From Stromatinia cepivora (lineage: Eukaryota; Ascomycota; Leotiomycetes; Helotiales; Sclerotiniaceae): DNA of 64,000 bases. Positions 39,051-49,756 of the stretch are shown here, piece by piece (the first letter of the stretch is position 1; each line of letters starts with the position of its first letter). The stretch covers positions 4,030,001-4,094,000 of the forward strand of contig RCTD01000001.1 in the NCBI GenBank assembly GCA_014898415.1. Reading direction: 5' to 3'. The notes below the pieces were generated by a model. That model made no database searches, had not been told where the DNA came from, and was given only the letters and a program-made list of their open reading frames with translations. Made by a program: the position numbers and the translations under genes.

Positions 39051-39852
39051 TCGGTAGTTGAAGATAGGGATTAGGGAGGCGATCATCAAATCTTCCCATT
39101 TTTGGCCCGTAGCTGCTGGGCCATTATTCCTCACATTATGTGATTCGGAATCTGTTGATAATGAATCCCGTAAAAGGGCAATGATCGTAATGTAGATAAG
39201 ATCTCCAATGTTGAAACTTTTATGGAATCATTGAATAGTTGCCCAGGCTCTGAGATAGTAGTAGGTAAAGGATAGAACAATACTTGTTTCGATTGCATGG
39301 TTACTAAATCGGTAAACCGAACTTCTGTTTGTAAAGGGATTGTATATAGTTAAGAAATGGAGATGGAGGTTTGGAGGGACTGATTATGATAGGGATTTGC
39401 ATCTTTGGGCGAAATCGGTCAATCAAAGAAATTTAATGGATTGTCTTGAGACCATTCATTAGAGTATTGGAGGGCTGCTAGAGGTTTATTTTGAGGAGTT
39501 TCGTTATGGCTGATTGATATATGAGTAACGCCAGACTTCTGAGCAGTATTTGGATGAGTCAAGAACCGCTTGATAGATATTGGGATGACACTAGCTAGGT
39601 GACATACATTTGCCTAACAAATTGCTCACAACAACCATAAGTAACCGAAAAGGAACCTATTTATTCGTATAACAAACACCGGATTTACGCCTGCGGGAGT
39701 TGAAGACACGATAACATTCTCACCAGGATTCTCAACTTGAGCCTTTTGAACCGCCCCTTAAAAAATATCCACAAAAAGACTTGCCGAAATTGTCCCAAAA
39801 ACCACGCATTCCAAAGTTTCATTTCTTGCCGTATAGTTAATGGCGTGGCTTT

Positions 39853-40140
39853 CTATAGCAAAACAGACAAGCTTTGGAAGGGCGCCAATGCGAGCAAGAC
39901 AAGCGCTTGGAATATCCTCTCGACCTTGGCCAAGGTCTTCTTTGGGACCCGCCAGACTTGGGCCCAGAAGTTTTCTTTAATGTTTGAAAAGCTAGATTAG
40001 CTATAGCTTGACTCACCATTCTGTAGTTGGGACGTGGAAATGATCTTGGAGGTTTGGGTGCGTATGAACTCCTCATTAACCGTGTTGTCCGATGTCCGCC
40101 ATGGGGAAAGAAGGGGACGATAATAAAAATAGCTGAAGAT
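39853..40140 (-). other. Possible small spliced gene or gene relic
   Basis: On the minus strand a frame reads NTVNEEFIRTQTSKII up to a strong donor (AATG/GTGAGT at 40017/40016). A 42 nt putative intron with a GCTAATC branch-like motif and an AAAG end (40016-39975) restores frame to a protein-like segment, FWAQVWRVPKKTLAKVERIF, then ALVLLALAPFQSLSVLL and a stop at 39853. No in-frame ATG is found upstream, and the plus strand is also open over part of this region. It could be the 3' part of a small gene whose first exon I missed, a relic, or chance. Confidence 0.2.
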
Positions 40141-41615
40141 GTTCAAAAATAGAAATTGATTGGTTTGAAGGGGATGATGACACCTGTCTGTGTACAATGG
40201 CTATTGTTTTAATGATACAGTAATAGAAAGGAAAGAAACTTTTTATATGTTATTATAATTGAGGGAATAGAAAGAGAGCTTTTCTTTTAACATTTGAAGG
40301 TATATGCTTAACACTTTACCTACCTTGAAATATGCCTCTTGTTTGATAATTGATACCTACCTAGATCTTGCAGTGATGGATAGATAGGAAAGGTCATCCT
40401 CGACAACCCTTCTCTGGTAAAGAAGGACGAATGTCTTTTATCTCCTTGGAACTCGATAGGTACTATCTCAACAAAATACTTTGTTCCAAAAAGTATCTAA
40501 TAATTGGTGGCCAGTGACTCATAGAACTCCGTAATTGCCCATTCAGACTCGCACCCACAGATTGAAGAGCATCAAGATTCGACATCCCTTTGCAATATGC
40601 GATCAGATAATTGTTTGGAACATGTGGTAATAAAACATGTGAGGGGCAAAATCAACTTAATTGGCCAGTTAAAACTACCGAGGTATTGTCAATGAAATGA
40701 AAGGAAATCCAAATATATTGGCATTAGAGTGGAAAAGCTTGGTTAATGGGCGGAGGAATGAAAAGATTTTGGGTGGCCAAGGGCTGGGCAGTGTGAAATG
40801 GAGGGTGAGGGTGAGATAGATGGGTAGGTGATAGGAAAACATCACCAAGTCCAGTTAGCCAAAACATTATTTCATAATTAATTATGCCCGAATTATGAAT
40901 GTCCGGGGTATATAGATTAATGCTGGTACGCTCAAGTCAGCTGAAATAAAATAGATCATCCCACCCCCGCAAAGATTAAACACTTGGAAGAAATGAGTTA
41001 GTGATCAACAAGGGACACTTTTGCCGGAGGTATTTGTTCTCTGTACTACCTCTCGTAAGAACGAATAAGAACATGATGTTCAGATGGATAAGTCGGACTT
41101 CTACCATTTTGGTGATTGTGGTCTATGGAAATATCAAAAATACGAGAATGCCATGATATGATGATGGCTGATAATCCAATATGGTGGCATGATACAAAAG
41201 ATTACTTCATATCCATAGTACCACTCTTTCTTTATCTACTCCGTACTTGTTCGCATTTCTTTTGCCTACTGTACGTAATGAAGAATGGGGATGGAAAATA
41301 TAATACCCCAACTATGCAGCGTCACCTGCACCAATAAATTTTTAATATCAACTACTCTAGGTTCAACTCTACGTGTAGATACCGCAGTCAAACTATGTGG
41401 ACTCAACTTTTCCACCTGCATCATGATAAAGGTCAAATGTCAGCAACCAACTATACCAATACTCTCTAGGGTAAACTCTCTTTGAATCCTCGGTTCATAC
41501 TCGTATGGTATCATTTTGAATCTCATGATATGAAATGAATATGAAACCGCTGTAATATGTATTAATGGAAAAAGGTAAGCAAATGTAAGCAAAAGCAAGA
41601 AAACACAGCCCAAAT

Positions 41616-41875
41616 GCCAAGAGAAAACGCAGTGCCAAGAGAGCCAAGTTTCTCCGATCTTGGCCTCGGGGCGCAATCTCTTGGATATGAAGGGTGAAGA
41701 AAACGTATCGCCAATTTTTTGCTACATTAATAAGAGAATCTTGTGCATGTTCCTTCTGTACATGCCAAGATACTTGAACCAATTAAATAATCTACTCAAG
41801 TTTGAACCGAGTGGAATGCCAAGACACTAGGAGTGGAAGCCAAACTTAATATAGTCGCCAAGAGTTTTTGCCAAG
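41616..41875. promoter_or_regulatory. Cluster of eight GCCAAG (PacC consensus) sites upstream of pacC
   Basis: Eight copies of GCCAAG lie in 260 bp, at 41616, 41634, 41643, 41764, 41818, 41857 and 41870 on the plus strand and 41659 on the minus strand, about 315-575 bp before the pacC start codon. GCCARG is the established PacC binding consensus. One copy of a fixed hexamer per about 2 kb is expected on both strands, so this density is far above chance and points to autoregulation by PacC. Confidence 0.8.
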
Positions 41876-42189
41876 ACTTAGTCACGCCCAGTCTTTCCGT
41901 TATTCTTACAAGAAGGCACCAAGATCCTCCCTTTTGCTTGGAGACTCCTTTGAGAAAACAAATTCGAGAAATACACTTTATCACTTTCTTTGATTCTAGT
42001 TTTCCATCAAAATTTTATCAAAATTTTGGACTTTTCATCAAGTTCAATCAACTTCTGATATTGATAGAAGGGAAAGACCCATAACTTTTTATTAGTCTAT
42101 TTTCTTCCATACACAGTTTAGTCTGTGAATAGATCATTTTAACCGCCAATCGATTATTGGTTGATTTCAACCTTATCTATAATCCCACA

Positions 42190-44272
42190 ATGTCAAGCCA
42201 AGACCAACAGCAGCAACAACAACAACAGCCTACACAAACTCAGACTTCGACAGCTTCGAGTTCTAATAATGAAAATACTACTACGGCAACTCCATCAAGC
42301 CAACAAAATGTTGTAGCTGACGATAGTTTACTTTGTCAGTGGGAGAAATGTTCGGAAAGATGTCCAACTCCAGAAGCTTTATTTGTAGGTTTATTTTACC
42401 TTAGCACTTTATATTTTTATACATTACATCATTTCAAGTCCTTGTACTAACATCTAATTTCTAGGAACACATCTGCGAGAAACATGTCGGAAGAAAGAGT
42501 ACCAATAACTTAAACCTTACTTGCGGTTGGAATTCATGCCGTACTACTACCGTCAAACGCGATCATATTACATCTCATATTCGTGTTCATGTTCCACTTA
42601 AACCACATAAATGTGAATTCTGTGGAAAGGCATTCAAGCGTCCACAAGATTTGAAGAAACATGTCAAGGTACGATTAAGAGCTGGCGTGTATTCCCTTCA
42701 CCCTGCTAACAATTACCCCCAGACTCATGCCGATGATTCCGTTTTATTGAGAACTCCAGAACAATCTGGTGGTTCAAATGGAGGATATAGACAACCAGGT
42801 GGTAAAGGTACGTAAGGGCGCAAGTTGCCTTTGTTCTTATAAATGTCTCTAACTTTTTTTATGTAGTAATTGCTAATTTGCAACACCTTGCAGCCAATCC
42901 CATGGGTTATTATGACCATAATGCTTCGATGCATCCTGGTTCTGCTGGAGTTTATGGCAATTCTCATCACGGTGGTCATAGTGGATATTATGCACCCGCT
43001 CACTCACAACAATCTTCATATGGAGGAGGCCCAGGCTATTATCAAATGTCTCACAACCCCGATCTTGGTCAACATGCAGCTTGGGATGAGAAGAAACGAA
43101 ATTTCGATAACTTGAATGATTTCTTTGGTGCTGCTAAGCGTCGTCAAATTGATGCTCATTCTTATCAACAAGTTAATCAGAGATTGATGCAATTACAAGG
43201 CATTCCTATTGGTACAGGTGGAGGTATCTCTGATTACATTCATTCAGCACCTCAATTGGTTTCTATTGACGGTCATGGAGGTCATGGTGGACATGGACAT
43301 GGAGGTCCTATGCCACAACACCAATACTCCCTTCCTCTACCGAACTTGAGGACCAAGAGTGATTTGAATTCCATTGATCAATTCTTGGAGCAAATGCAAT
43401 CAACAGTCTACGAAAGTTCAAATGCTGCTGCCGCTGCTGGTATTCATCAACCTGGTGCTCACTACACTCACCAAGGTATCAACTTCCGCCAAAGTCACTC
43501 ACCACCACAAACTCATATCCACAACATTGGTTCAATGGCACCACATGTTTCCACTTCTTACGCTTCAGCACCAATGACTGCAACTCACTCATCTCATTCA
43601 GTTTCTTCTGGTACACCAGCTTTAACACCTCCCTCAAGTTCCGTTTCATATTCTTCTGGAAATTCTCCAATGTCTTCAAGTGGATTATCTCCCATCTCCA
43701 GACATAGTTCGACATCAAATGCAGCATATCCTAATCTCCCAGCTGTATCTCTTGGATACTCCCCGCATCATTCAGCAACCGCACCGACATCCACACTTGG
43801 TACAAATTTTGATAGTGATCTTCGTCGTCGTTATTCTGGTGGTGTACTCCAAAGAAGTGCTGGTGGACTTAACTCAACTCAATATCGCGAGTCTATGGAG
43901 ACCGCTACTGTTGGTTCTCCAACACCATCTCCAAAGGAAACAACACCTCGCCCTGAGTCAATCGTTAAGACAGAGGTTACCAATAACATTGACCCAGCTC
44001 TTTCTGATGCTGGCTCACCTTCTGTTCGATCAGTTGATACTTTGGAGAGTGCTCGTGACAGAGCTGAAGAGGCATGGATTGAAAACATTCGTGTCATTGA
44101 AGCTTTAAGAAGATATGTCAGTGATCGTCTTCAAAATGGAGAGTATGTCAAGGATGAAGAAGAAGAAGATGTATCTATGGCCGATACTGATGTGAAAGAT
44201 ACTCAAATAAAGACTGAGGAGAAGCCTGTCGAAAGTTTGTATCCGGTTTTGAAAACGGATGATGATGAGTAG
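42190..44272 (+). CDS. pacC: pH-response transcription factor PacC (Rim101)
   Basis: Four exons: 42190-42384, 42465-42668, 42723-42807 and 42894-44272; total 620 aa. PacC activates alkaline-expressed and represses acid-expressed genes after proteolytic processing. Three zinc fingers are visible: finger 1 Cys49/Cys54/His67/His72, finger 2 Cys85/Cys90/His103/His107, finger 3 Cys115/Cys118/His131/His135 ([19 protein letters not shown]). Next come [20 protein letters not shown] and [10 protein letters not shown], both PacC-typical. The signalling protease box region is [19 protein letters not shown]. Two YPXL motifs that bind PalA flank it: YPNL (43727-43738) and YPVL (44240-44251). The N-terminus is a Gln-rich run. 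The ATG at 42190 was chosen because the frame upstream has only a TTG start. Introns are 80, 54 and 86 nt, and finger 1 is split by intron 1. The promoter carries eight PacC sites. Confidence 0.97.
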
Positions 44273-44877
44273 TTTGTTAATTTTTGAGTTTCATGAAGTT
44301 GAATTGAATGGGCGGAGTTTTGCTTGCTTGGTATACCAAGGGTGGATCGATGGATCGATACATGATTTGATAGGAATGGACGGCGCTGGTATGGATGGAG
44401 TATGAATTTTAACCTGCTTGCTTTGATCAATGCATGGGGGAGAATAGTGTGCAGTAGCCTTCGTTTTATTGAATGGAATGGCCTATCATTAAATGGATTG
44501 TAGTATATGTATACATATGTTTACAATAATTGAAGTTTTGATTTTATTCTACATCATCTCCTGTGTGGTGTTTTTATGATGTGATTTGATTTGATGATAA
44601 TGAATGTAAGATGAGATGACATAGAATCTACTCGGGTCTGCAAACAACCCCACCCCACATTGGAGCATACCTAGGCCCGAAGCACCCGAACCCCACCTCA
44701 CCCCATTAACAACTAACTGTTGGATTTGACTTGGTTATAATATTAATACTAGGTAAACCTTTATTCGATCGAACCTCTGAGATTGGGTATTTATCTATTT
44801 TATCATCACTACTTTTTCATCGGATCATAAGCAAATACCTACCTACCTAAATACCTACCTAAATAACTAAGTTAAAG
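44273..44877. other. Intergenic region between pacC and SnoaL-like gene
   Basis: 3' region of pacC and promoter of the next gene, with TACCTACCTA units directly before the start codon (44836-44862). No gene seen. Confidence 0.55.
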
Positions 44878-46528
44878 ATGGCTCAACAATTAAAAATGCA
44901 ACAACATACATATAAATCGATATATCCTGAGGGAACGGAGGTACAAGAGGGGATTAAAGAGTTTTTTGAGGGGTTTTATGGGGTTAGTGATGTAGAGGGG
45001 GAGGGGGAGGGGGGGCATGTATTGTGAGTTTTCTTCTTCTTTTTTCTTTTTGGTGGTTTTTGAGAGATGGGGGAAGGGGAGAGAGGGATGGGAGGGGAGG
45101 GAGAGGAATGAGGGGTTGGGGGGGAGGGGAAGAAGGAGGTGGTGAATCTGAATATGAAGATGAGGATGAAGGAAGGGTGGGTATGAGGAAGTGCTACCTC
45201 CATGTAGTTGGGGTTCGGAGTTTAAGGGGGCTGAAGAGAGTGATGAAGAAAGATAGGACTTTGGGATGAAATATTGAAATATTTGGAAAGTGTATGTGGA
45301 GGAGAGGAGAGAACGCAAGGAGAGGATGGAGATTCTTTTGAGATCATGGATGGATGGATGATTAAATGATTGAGGGGATCGAAATGAGGGAGGAAATGCA
45401 GATTTGATTAAAGATAACTAATTTGTGGATTGGTGATAGGTATGCGGATCAATTTACTGAGGATGCAGTGTTGGTTATGGGGGTTAAGAGGGTTAGGGGG
45501 AGGGAGGGTAAGTTTTGACTTTTTTTTGATTGGGGGAGGAATTAGGGTTTTTTGTTTTGCGGTTTTTGTTTTTTGGTTTGAGAGAGGTGGGGTGATGTAT
45601 GATAAGGAGAGATGAGGGGAAAAGGAGGGGAGGAAGAGGAAGAGGGAGACGGAGATGGAGACGGAGATTGGGGTGGAGACGGAGAAAGGAGAAAGAAGAG
45701 CAAGTGTTTTCCTCAAAGGATATGAAGAGAGACTGAAGAGAGAGTGCAAACTTTTTTTTTCTTGCGAAACGACGATGAGATCAGGAAGATGGAAAATAAT
45801 TTGAGCTCAACATAAGGAAAACGCTAACCATCCCCCCACCCCAGAAATCCTCGTTTTTAGAAAATCCATGTGGGAAAAAGTAGCAAGTCGTTTGCATACA
45901 GTGCATAAAATTTTTCCTTTTGGGCAGGGTTCCACGGAGGTTATGTTGTTTGGGAATGTGGCTGTAAGTTTTTTCTTTGGATTTTGTTCTTTTTCTTTTT
46001 GTTTTTCTTGGGTTGGGTTTGGAGTTTGGAGTTTGGAAGGGAGATAGAGGGAGATCAAACTCCAAGGTAGAGGGTAAGAGGAAAAAGAGGGACTAGGAAC
46101 TAAGGGAGAAGAAGAGGAGATTAGATGGGATGATATTTAATGAGATAAAATGCTGATATCTTGTGTGAATACAGTATGGGTTGAAAGATGGAAGAAAAGC
46201 AGATGTAAGTATCATTTCTTTCATTTCAGCTCTCCTCATTTTCCTGAGAACCCTTCTCTATGACTGGAACATGTGCTGATATGGGAATAGGTTGAATGGG
46301 CTGGTCGAGCAAAATTGGTTCAGGAGAATGGGAAATGGAAATTGGGGTTTTATCAGGTTTATTTGGTGAGTGTATTTTTAGTTTGCTTTGGTTGTTGGGA
46401 GATGGAGGATGGGGGATGGAGGAGTTGGAAGGGTGGTTTGCAACCGGGGAAAGTATGGGGAGATGAGAATGATCAGTGGCTGATAAATGGTGTATTAGGA
46501 TTCGGCTGCTGTGCAGAATGCTAAATAG
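44878..46528 (+). CDS. SnoaL/NTF2-like small protein in six short exons
   Basis: No single open frame shows this gene. Six exons splice into a 149-residue protein: 44878-45023, 45440-45507, 45845-45963, 46175-46204, 46291-46365 and 46517-46528. Phases agree at each junction (2, 1, 0, 0, 0), with GTGAGT or GTAAGT donors and AG acceptors. Recognisable parts are YPEGTEVQEGIKEFFEGFYG, YADQFTEDAVLVMG, FRKSMWEKVASRLHTVHKIF, GSTEVMLFGNVAYGLKDGRK, VEWAGRAKLV and WKLGFYQVYLNAK. The alpha-helix then beta-rich order and a closing FYQVYL strand fit the SnoaL/NTF2-like fold common in fungi. Such proteins may be enzymes or binding proteins; no activity can be assigned. Exon 1 ends in a Gly/Glu-rich stretch. 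Introns are unusually long (416, 337, 211, 86 and 151 nt) and G-rich. The gene converges with the peroxiredoxin-like gene 257 bp downstream. Confidence 0.85.
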
Positions 46529-46785
46529 GGGGGGAAGAGGCAAGAATGGGAGGATGGAGCTGATGGAGCAAAATTGACAAGAAAATATACAAAAGGAAGT
46601 ATGTGCAGGCTTCATATCAGAAGATCTTGGATGAGAATTATGTGAACATCTAAATTAAAGCTTTATTCCCGAAATTCTGTGTAGAACACCCTTGCTAAAC
46701 ATATCTTACAAATATTACTAGTAACTCCGCCCAAATCACGATCTGTGTTGGACCTTACAGTCCAAAAGATTAATAACTCATCACA

Positions 46786-47484
46786 TCACTCAACCAACTT
46801 AACCGCCTCCTCAAAATCCATAATATCATCCGCACTCTTCGCCACACCACCCCCCTTCACAATACCCTCCTTATCCACAATCCAACTCCCACTCATCTGC
46901 CACCGATTCCCACTTTCTGTAGGTCTATTCCATATTTTTTCTTCACGTCCTAGCTTGAATACGGAAAGTATACTCCGAAGATTCAAAACGTGCCAGGCGG
47001 AACTAGTGCCTAATCCCCATTGTGCGTAGATTTCCCGCTCGGAATGGACAATTATTTGAATGGGGCCGGCGCCGCCGAGAGAAGAGAGCCAGGTTTCGGT
47101 TGAGGTGGGAGAGGAGTGGAATATGGCTATTATTTTTAGGGTTGGGTGGGAGGTAGCGAGGTTGCGGAGGGTGAGGAAGGTTTTTTCTGCGAACTGGAGA
47201 AGAAGGGGAGATTAGATGTAGTAGTTTTGATTTAATGGTTGATTTGGACACAAGAGGATTGGGTTGAGGTAAATAGAGATCGAGGGTAAGAAGTCATGAA
47301 TGAGAAATTCAAAACTTACTGGGCAACCGCAATGTCTCAGGAATGTGATAATAGTAGATTTTCTATTAGGATTTGGAAATGGAAGTTTAGATGATGAGGG
47401 AGCTTTGGAATTAATTTCTGGAGGTGATTGGACGTCAATTGGAGATGGAGGTAACCATGAATGGAGTTCTTGTTGAAAAGTCAT
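46786..47484 (-). CDS. Peroxiredoxin-like (AhpC/TSA, thioredoxin-fold) protein
   Basis: Two minus-strand exons, 47484-47320 and 47193-46786, total 190 aa, separated by a 126 nt intron (GTAAGT donor, CCAG acceptor, phase 0). After a Pro/Ser-rich start the fold begins with STIITFLRHCGCP, where Cys52 and Cys54 sit at the usual active-site loop; the intron falls directly after this proline. Then come FAEKTFLTLRNLA, KIIAIFHSS, a YAQWGLG segment resembling the TSA-family YxxxGLG region, WHVLNLRSI, MSGSWIVDKEGIV and FEEAVKLV. This matches fungal AhpC/TSA or PRXL2-type proteins, probably a thiol antioxidant. The CGC arrangement differs from the TxxC of classical peroxiredoxins, so peroxidase activity is uncertain. 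It converges with the SnoaL-like gene and diverges from DML1. Confidence 0.85.
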
Positions 47485-47949
47485 TATGAGGTCGGATCAG
47501 TGTGAGAATGTAGCTGTTGATATTCATTAGAAAAGGAAAGCACAAGCTGCTGCTTCTTCAATTCAAGAAATGGGGATATGAAGGTGATATCGATGATTTC
47601 ATAGAGGGGAGAGCTTCAAAATGTGGGGTAGCTTTCTCATGCAGGGGTTTGTTATCTTATCGTAATCCTTGCCAGATTGCCTTGTATAGTTAGTCATCTA
47701 TCAGTATCAAAACAATTTGATCTTGGGAAGATCTTCCAAAGTCTTCTTCCTTCAAACATCACCAGATACCTCTACTGTATATTGATCTCAGATTCCCGAA
47801 GTTTGACAATCATATACACTAGGTAAGCTTATGCATTAAAGTTGTCTTTTCATGCGAGTGCTGAGCGACAACCAAAGGTTATCTTTTCCATCACCACAAG
47901 AGGTTGTGCCAGCTGTGACAACTTTGGCAGCCGTCAGAAGTAGTAGAAT
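47485..47949. promoter_or_regulatory. Shared divergent promoter region (peroxiredoxin-like / DML1)
   Basis: 465 bp between two divergent start codons. It must hold both promoters; I see no specific binding site that I would name. Confidence 0.5.
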
Positions 47950-49756
47950 ATGCATGAAGTCATTACCCTTCAGTTAGGGCAAAAGAGTAACTATCTTGCT
48001 ACCCATTTCTGGAATACTCAGGTAATACTACATTTTCTCTGGAACCATTAACATTTTCTAATTGGTCATTAGGAATCATACTTTACATATTCGGCCGATC
48101 AAGAATCTTTAGTTGATCATGATATTCATTTCAGACCTGGTATTGGAGCTGATGGTACAGAGACCTTTACTCCAAGAACATTGATTTATGATCTAAAAGG
48201 AGGGTTTGGTTCTCTGAGAAAGATTAATGCTTTATATCAAATAGATGAACCAGTTATTACTGATGGATTATGGTGAGCAGTCCAACTTTATTAATAAAGT
48301 CAAGGTTCAGCTGATCCTAACTTCTCAGGAACGGTCCAGCTGTAGTTCAACGGCAAGCGGCTATTCAACAAAGCCCATACCAACAAAGTTTGGAAGAAGG
48401 TCTCGAACCACCAAAACTCACCTCAGAATCAGTGAGATATTGGTCTGACTTCAATCGCGTTTACTATCATCCAAAATCAATAGTTCAACTTAATGAGTAT
48501 GAATTAAATTCGTCATTAATGCCATTCGAAAATTGGGATGCTGGTGAAGAATTATTTAGCTCCTTAGATAAAGAGCATGATCTATTGGATCGTGATCTTC
48601 GACCTTTTGCTGAAGAAGCTGATCATATGCAAGGCATACAAATAATGGGAGGTATTGATGATGCTTGGGGTGGCTTTGCTGCTCGATATATGGATCGGTT
48701 GAGAGATGAGTATGGTAAGACCACTGTATGGTTCTGGGGATTGGAGGATAACATCAAAGGAATACCCCGAGTAAGTTGTATTGAACCAAGGTGGAGTTCA
48801 TACCAGTACTAATATCGACAGGAAAAACGCTTCTTGAGGTTGTCGAATACAGCCAAATCAATATCGGAAATCATCCCACAGACATCACTTTTCATTCCAA
48901 TGACCCTACCATCAACACGTTTGCCAAGCTACATCAAATTGGACGCAAATTCTCCATGGGAAGTTTCTGCCTTGTTTTCTTCCGCTATGGAAAGCATGAC
49001 ACTACCTTCGAGATTAAAGCCTCAGAATGGTATAAGGCAAACATTGGATCAATTAGCAAGCACATTAAATGTCAATGGAAGGCAGAATATTGCGAAATTA
49101 CGGATGACTATGAAACAAAAGGCTGAGACAGTAATTAATGATACTATTCATACAGGAACGAACGGACATTACAACACCACAGACACGAGGATTACTTCAG
49201 CAGCAATTTCAAGTCGTGGTGAGGATATGCCTGCACAAAATGATACTGCCAGTTTTGATACGGATTTCTTTCCTACAGAAACAGGGGAGCAAATTCGCGG
49301 TCCTCGGAAGTCCGGGAAGGTTCATGTGTTTGGTCAAGTTGAGAATTATAGAGGAGATGAGGAATACGATGAAGAAAACAACAGAAATGATGAAGGTCGT
49401 GAACGAGCTCGTAGAATTGCTGCTAGCCTTCCGTTGCTTTCAAGGTTAGTAATCCTCTTGATTCTTTCTTCAGTTTACTTATGTATTCTCGTAGGACATA
49501 TACACCATTGTCTTTCCCGCTTCTCGATAGCTTTCCAGGTATTTTCGCTCATGAAGATGAGAATATCACGAATCTATCAATCAGTACATCTCTTTCGACG
49601 GATACGTCTGTGGCTCTAAGAATTAAAAGCCTTCAGCAGATAGTGTACAGAGCAATTGGCATGGATGAGCGAGAGGCACTCGGTAATTCTCTTGGCGAAA
49701 TTGCCGAATCATATGAAGAAGGTTGGGAAAGTGATACCGACGACGACGATGATTAG
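47950..49756 (+). CDS. DML1: Dml1/Misato protein, mitochondrial DNA inheritance
   Basis: Five exons: 47950-48021, 48073-48272, 48329-48770, 48822-49444 and 49495-49756; total 532 aa. Dml1/Misato is a tubulin-like protein needed for mitochondrial distribution and mtDNA inheritance. The N-terminus [20 protein letters not shown] is the tubulin-like start, followed by [76 protein letters not shown] and [20 protein letters not shown], all diagnostic for Misato segment II and the tubulin-like domain. A later acidic linker is [18 protein letters not shown], and the protein ends in an Asp run (ESDTDDDDD). Introns are 50-56 nt with GT-AG ends and matching phases. The start is the first ATG that gives the conserved N-terminus; an ATG 4 nt later is out of frame. 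Confidence 0.95.

Larger units (their letters stand above)
39059..42189. other. Intergenic region between MITE and pacC
   Basis: Contains a possible short spliced gene or relic on the minus strand (39853-40140, described separately), AT-rich DNA without other coding evidence, and the pacC promoter with its PacC-site cluster. A TACTCCGTA 9-mer is at 41237-41245. Confidence 0.5.

Noticed and set aside
38825..39061. 78-codon ORF inside the MITE
   Set aside because: It is one arm of the hairpin; no transposase motif.
42157..42189. Upstream TTG start extending PacC by 11 residues
   Set aside because: The ATG at 42190 gives the expected MSSQ N-terminus; a TTG start is unlikely in a fungal nuclear gene.
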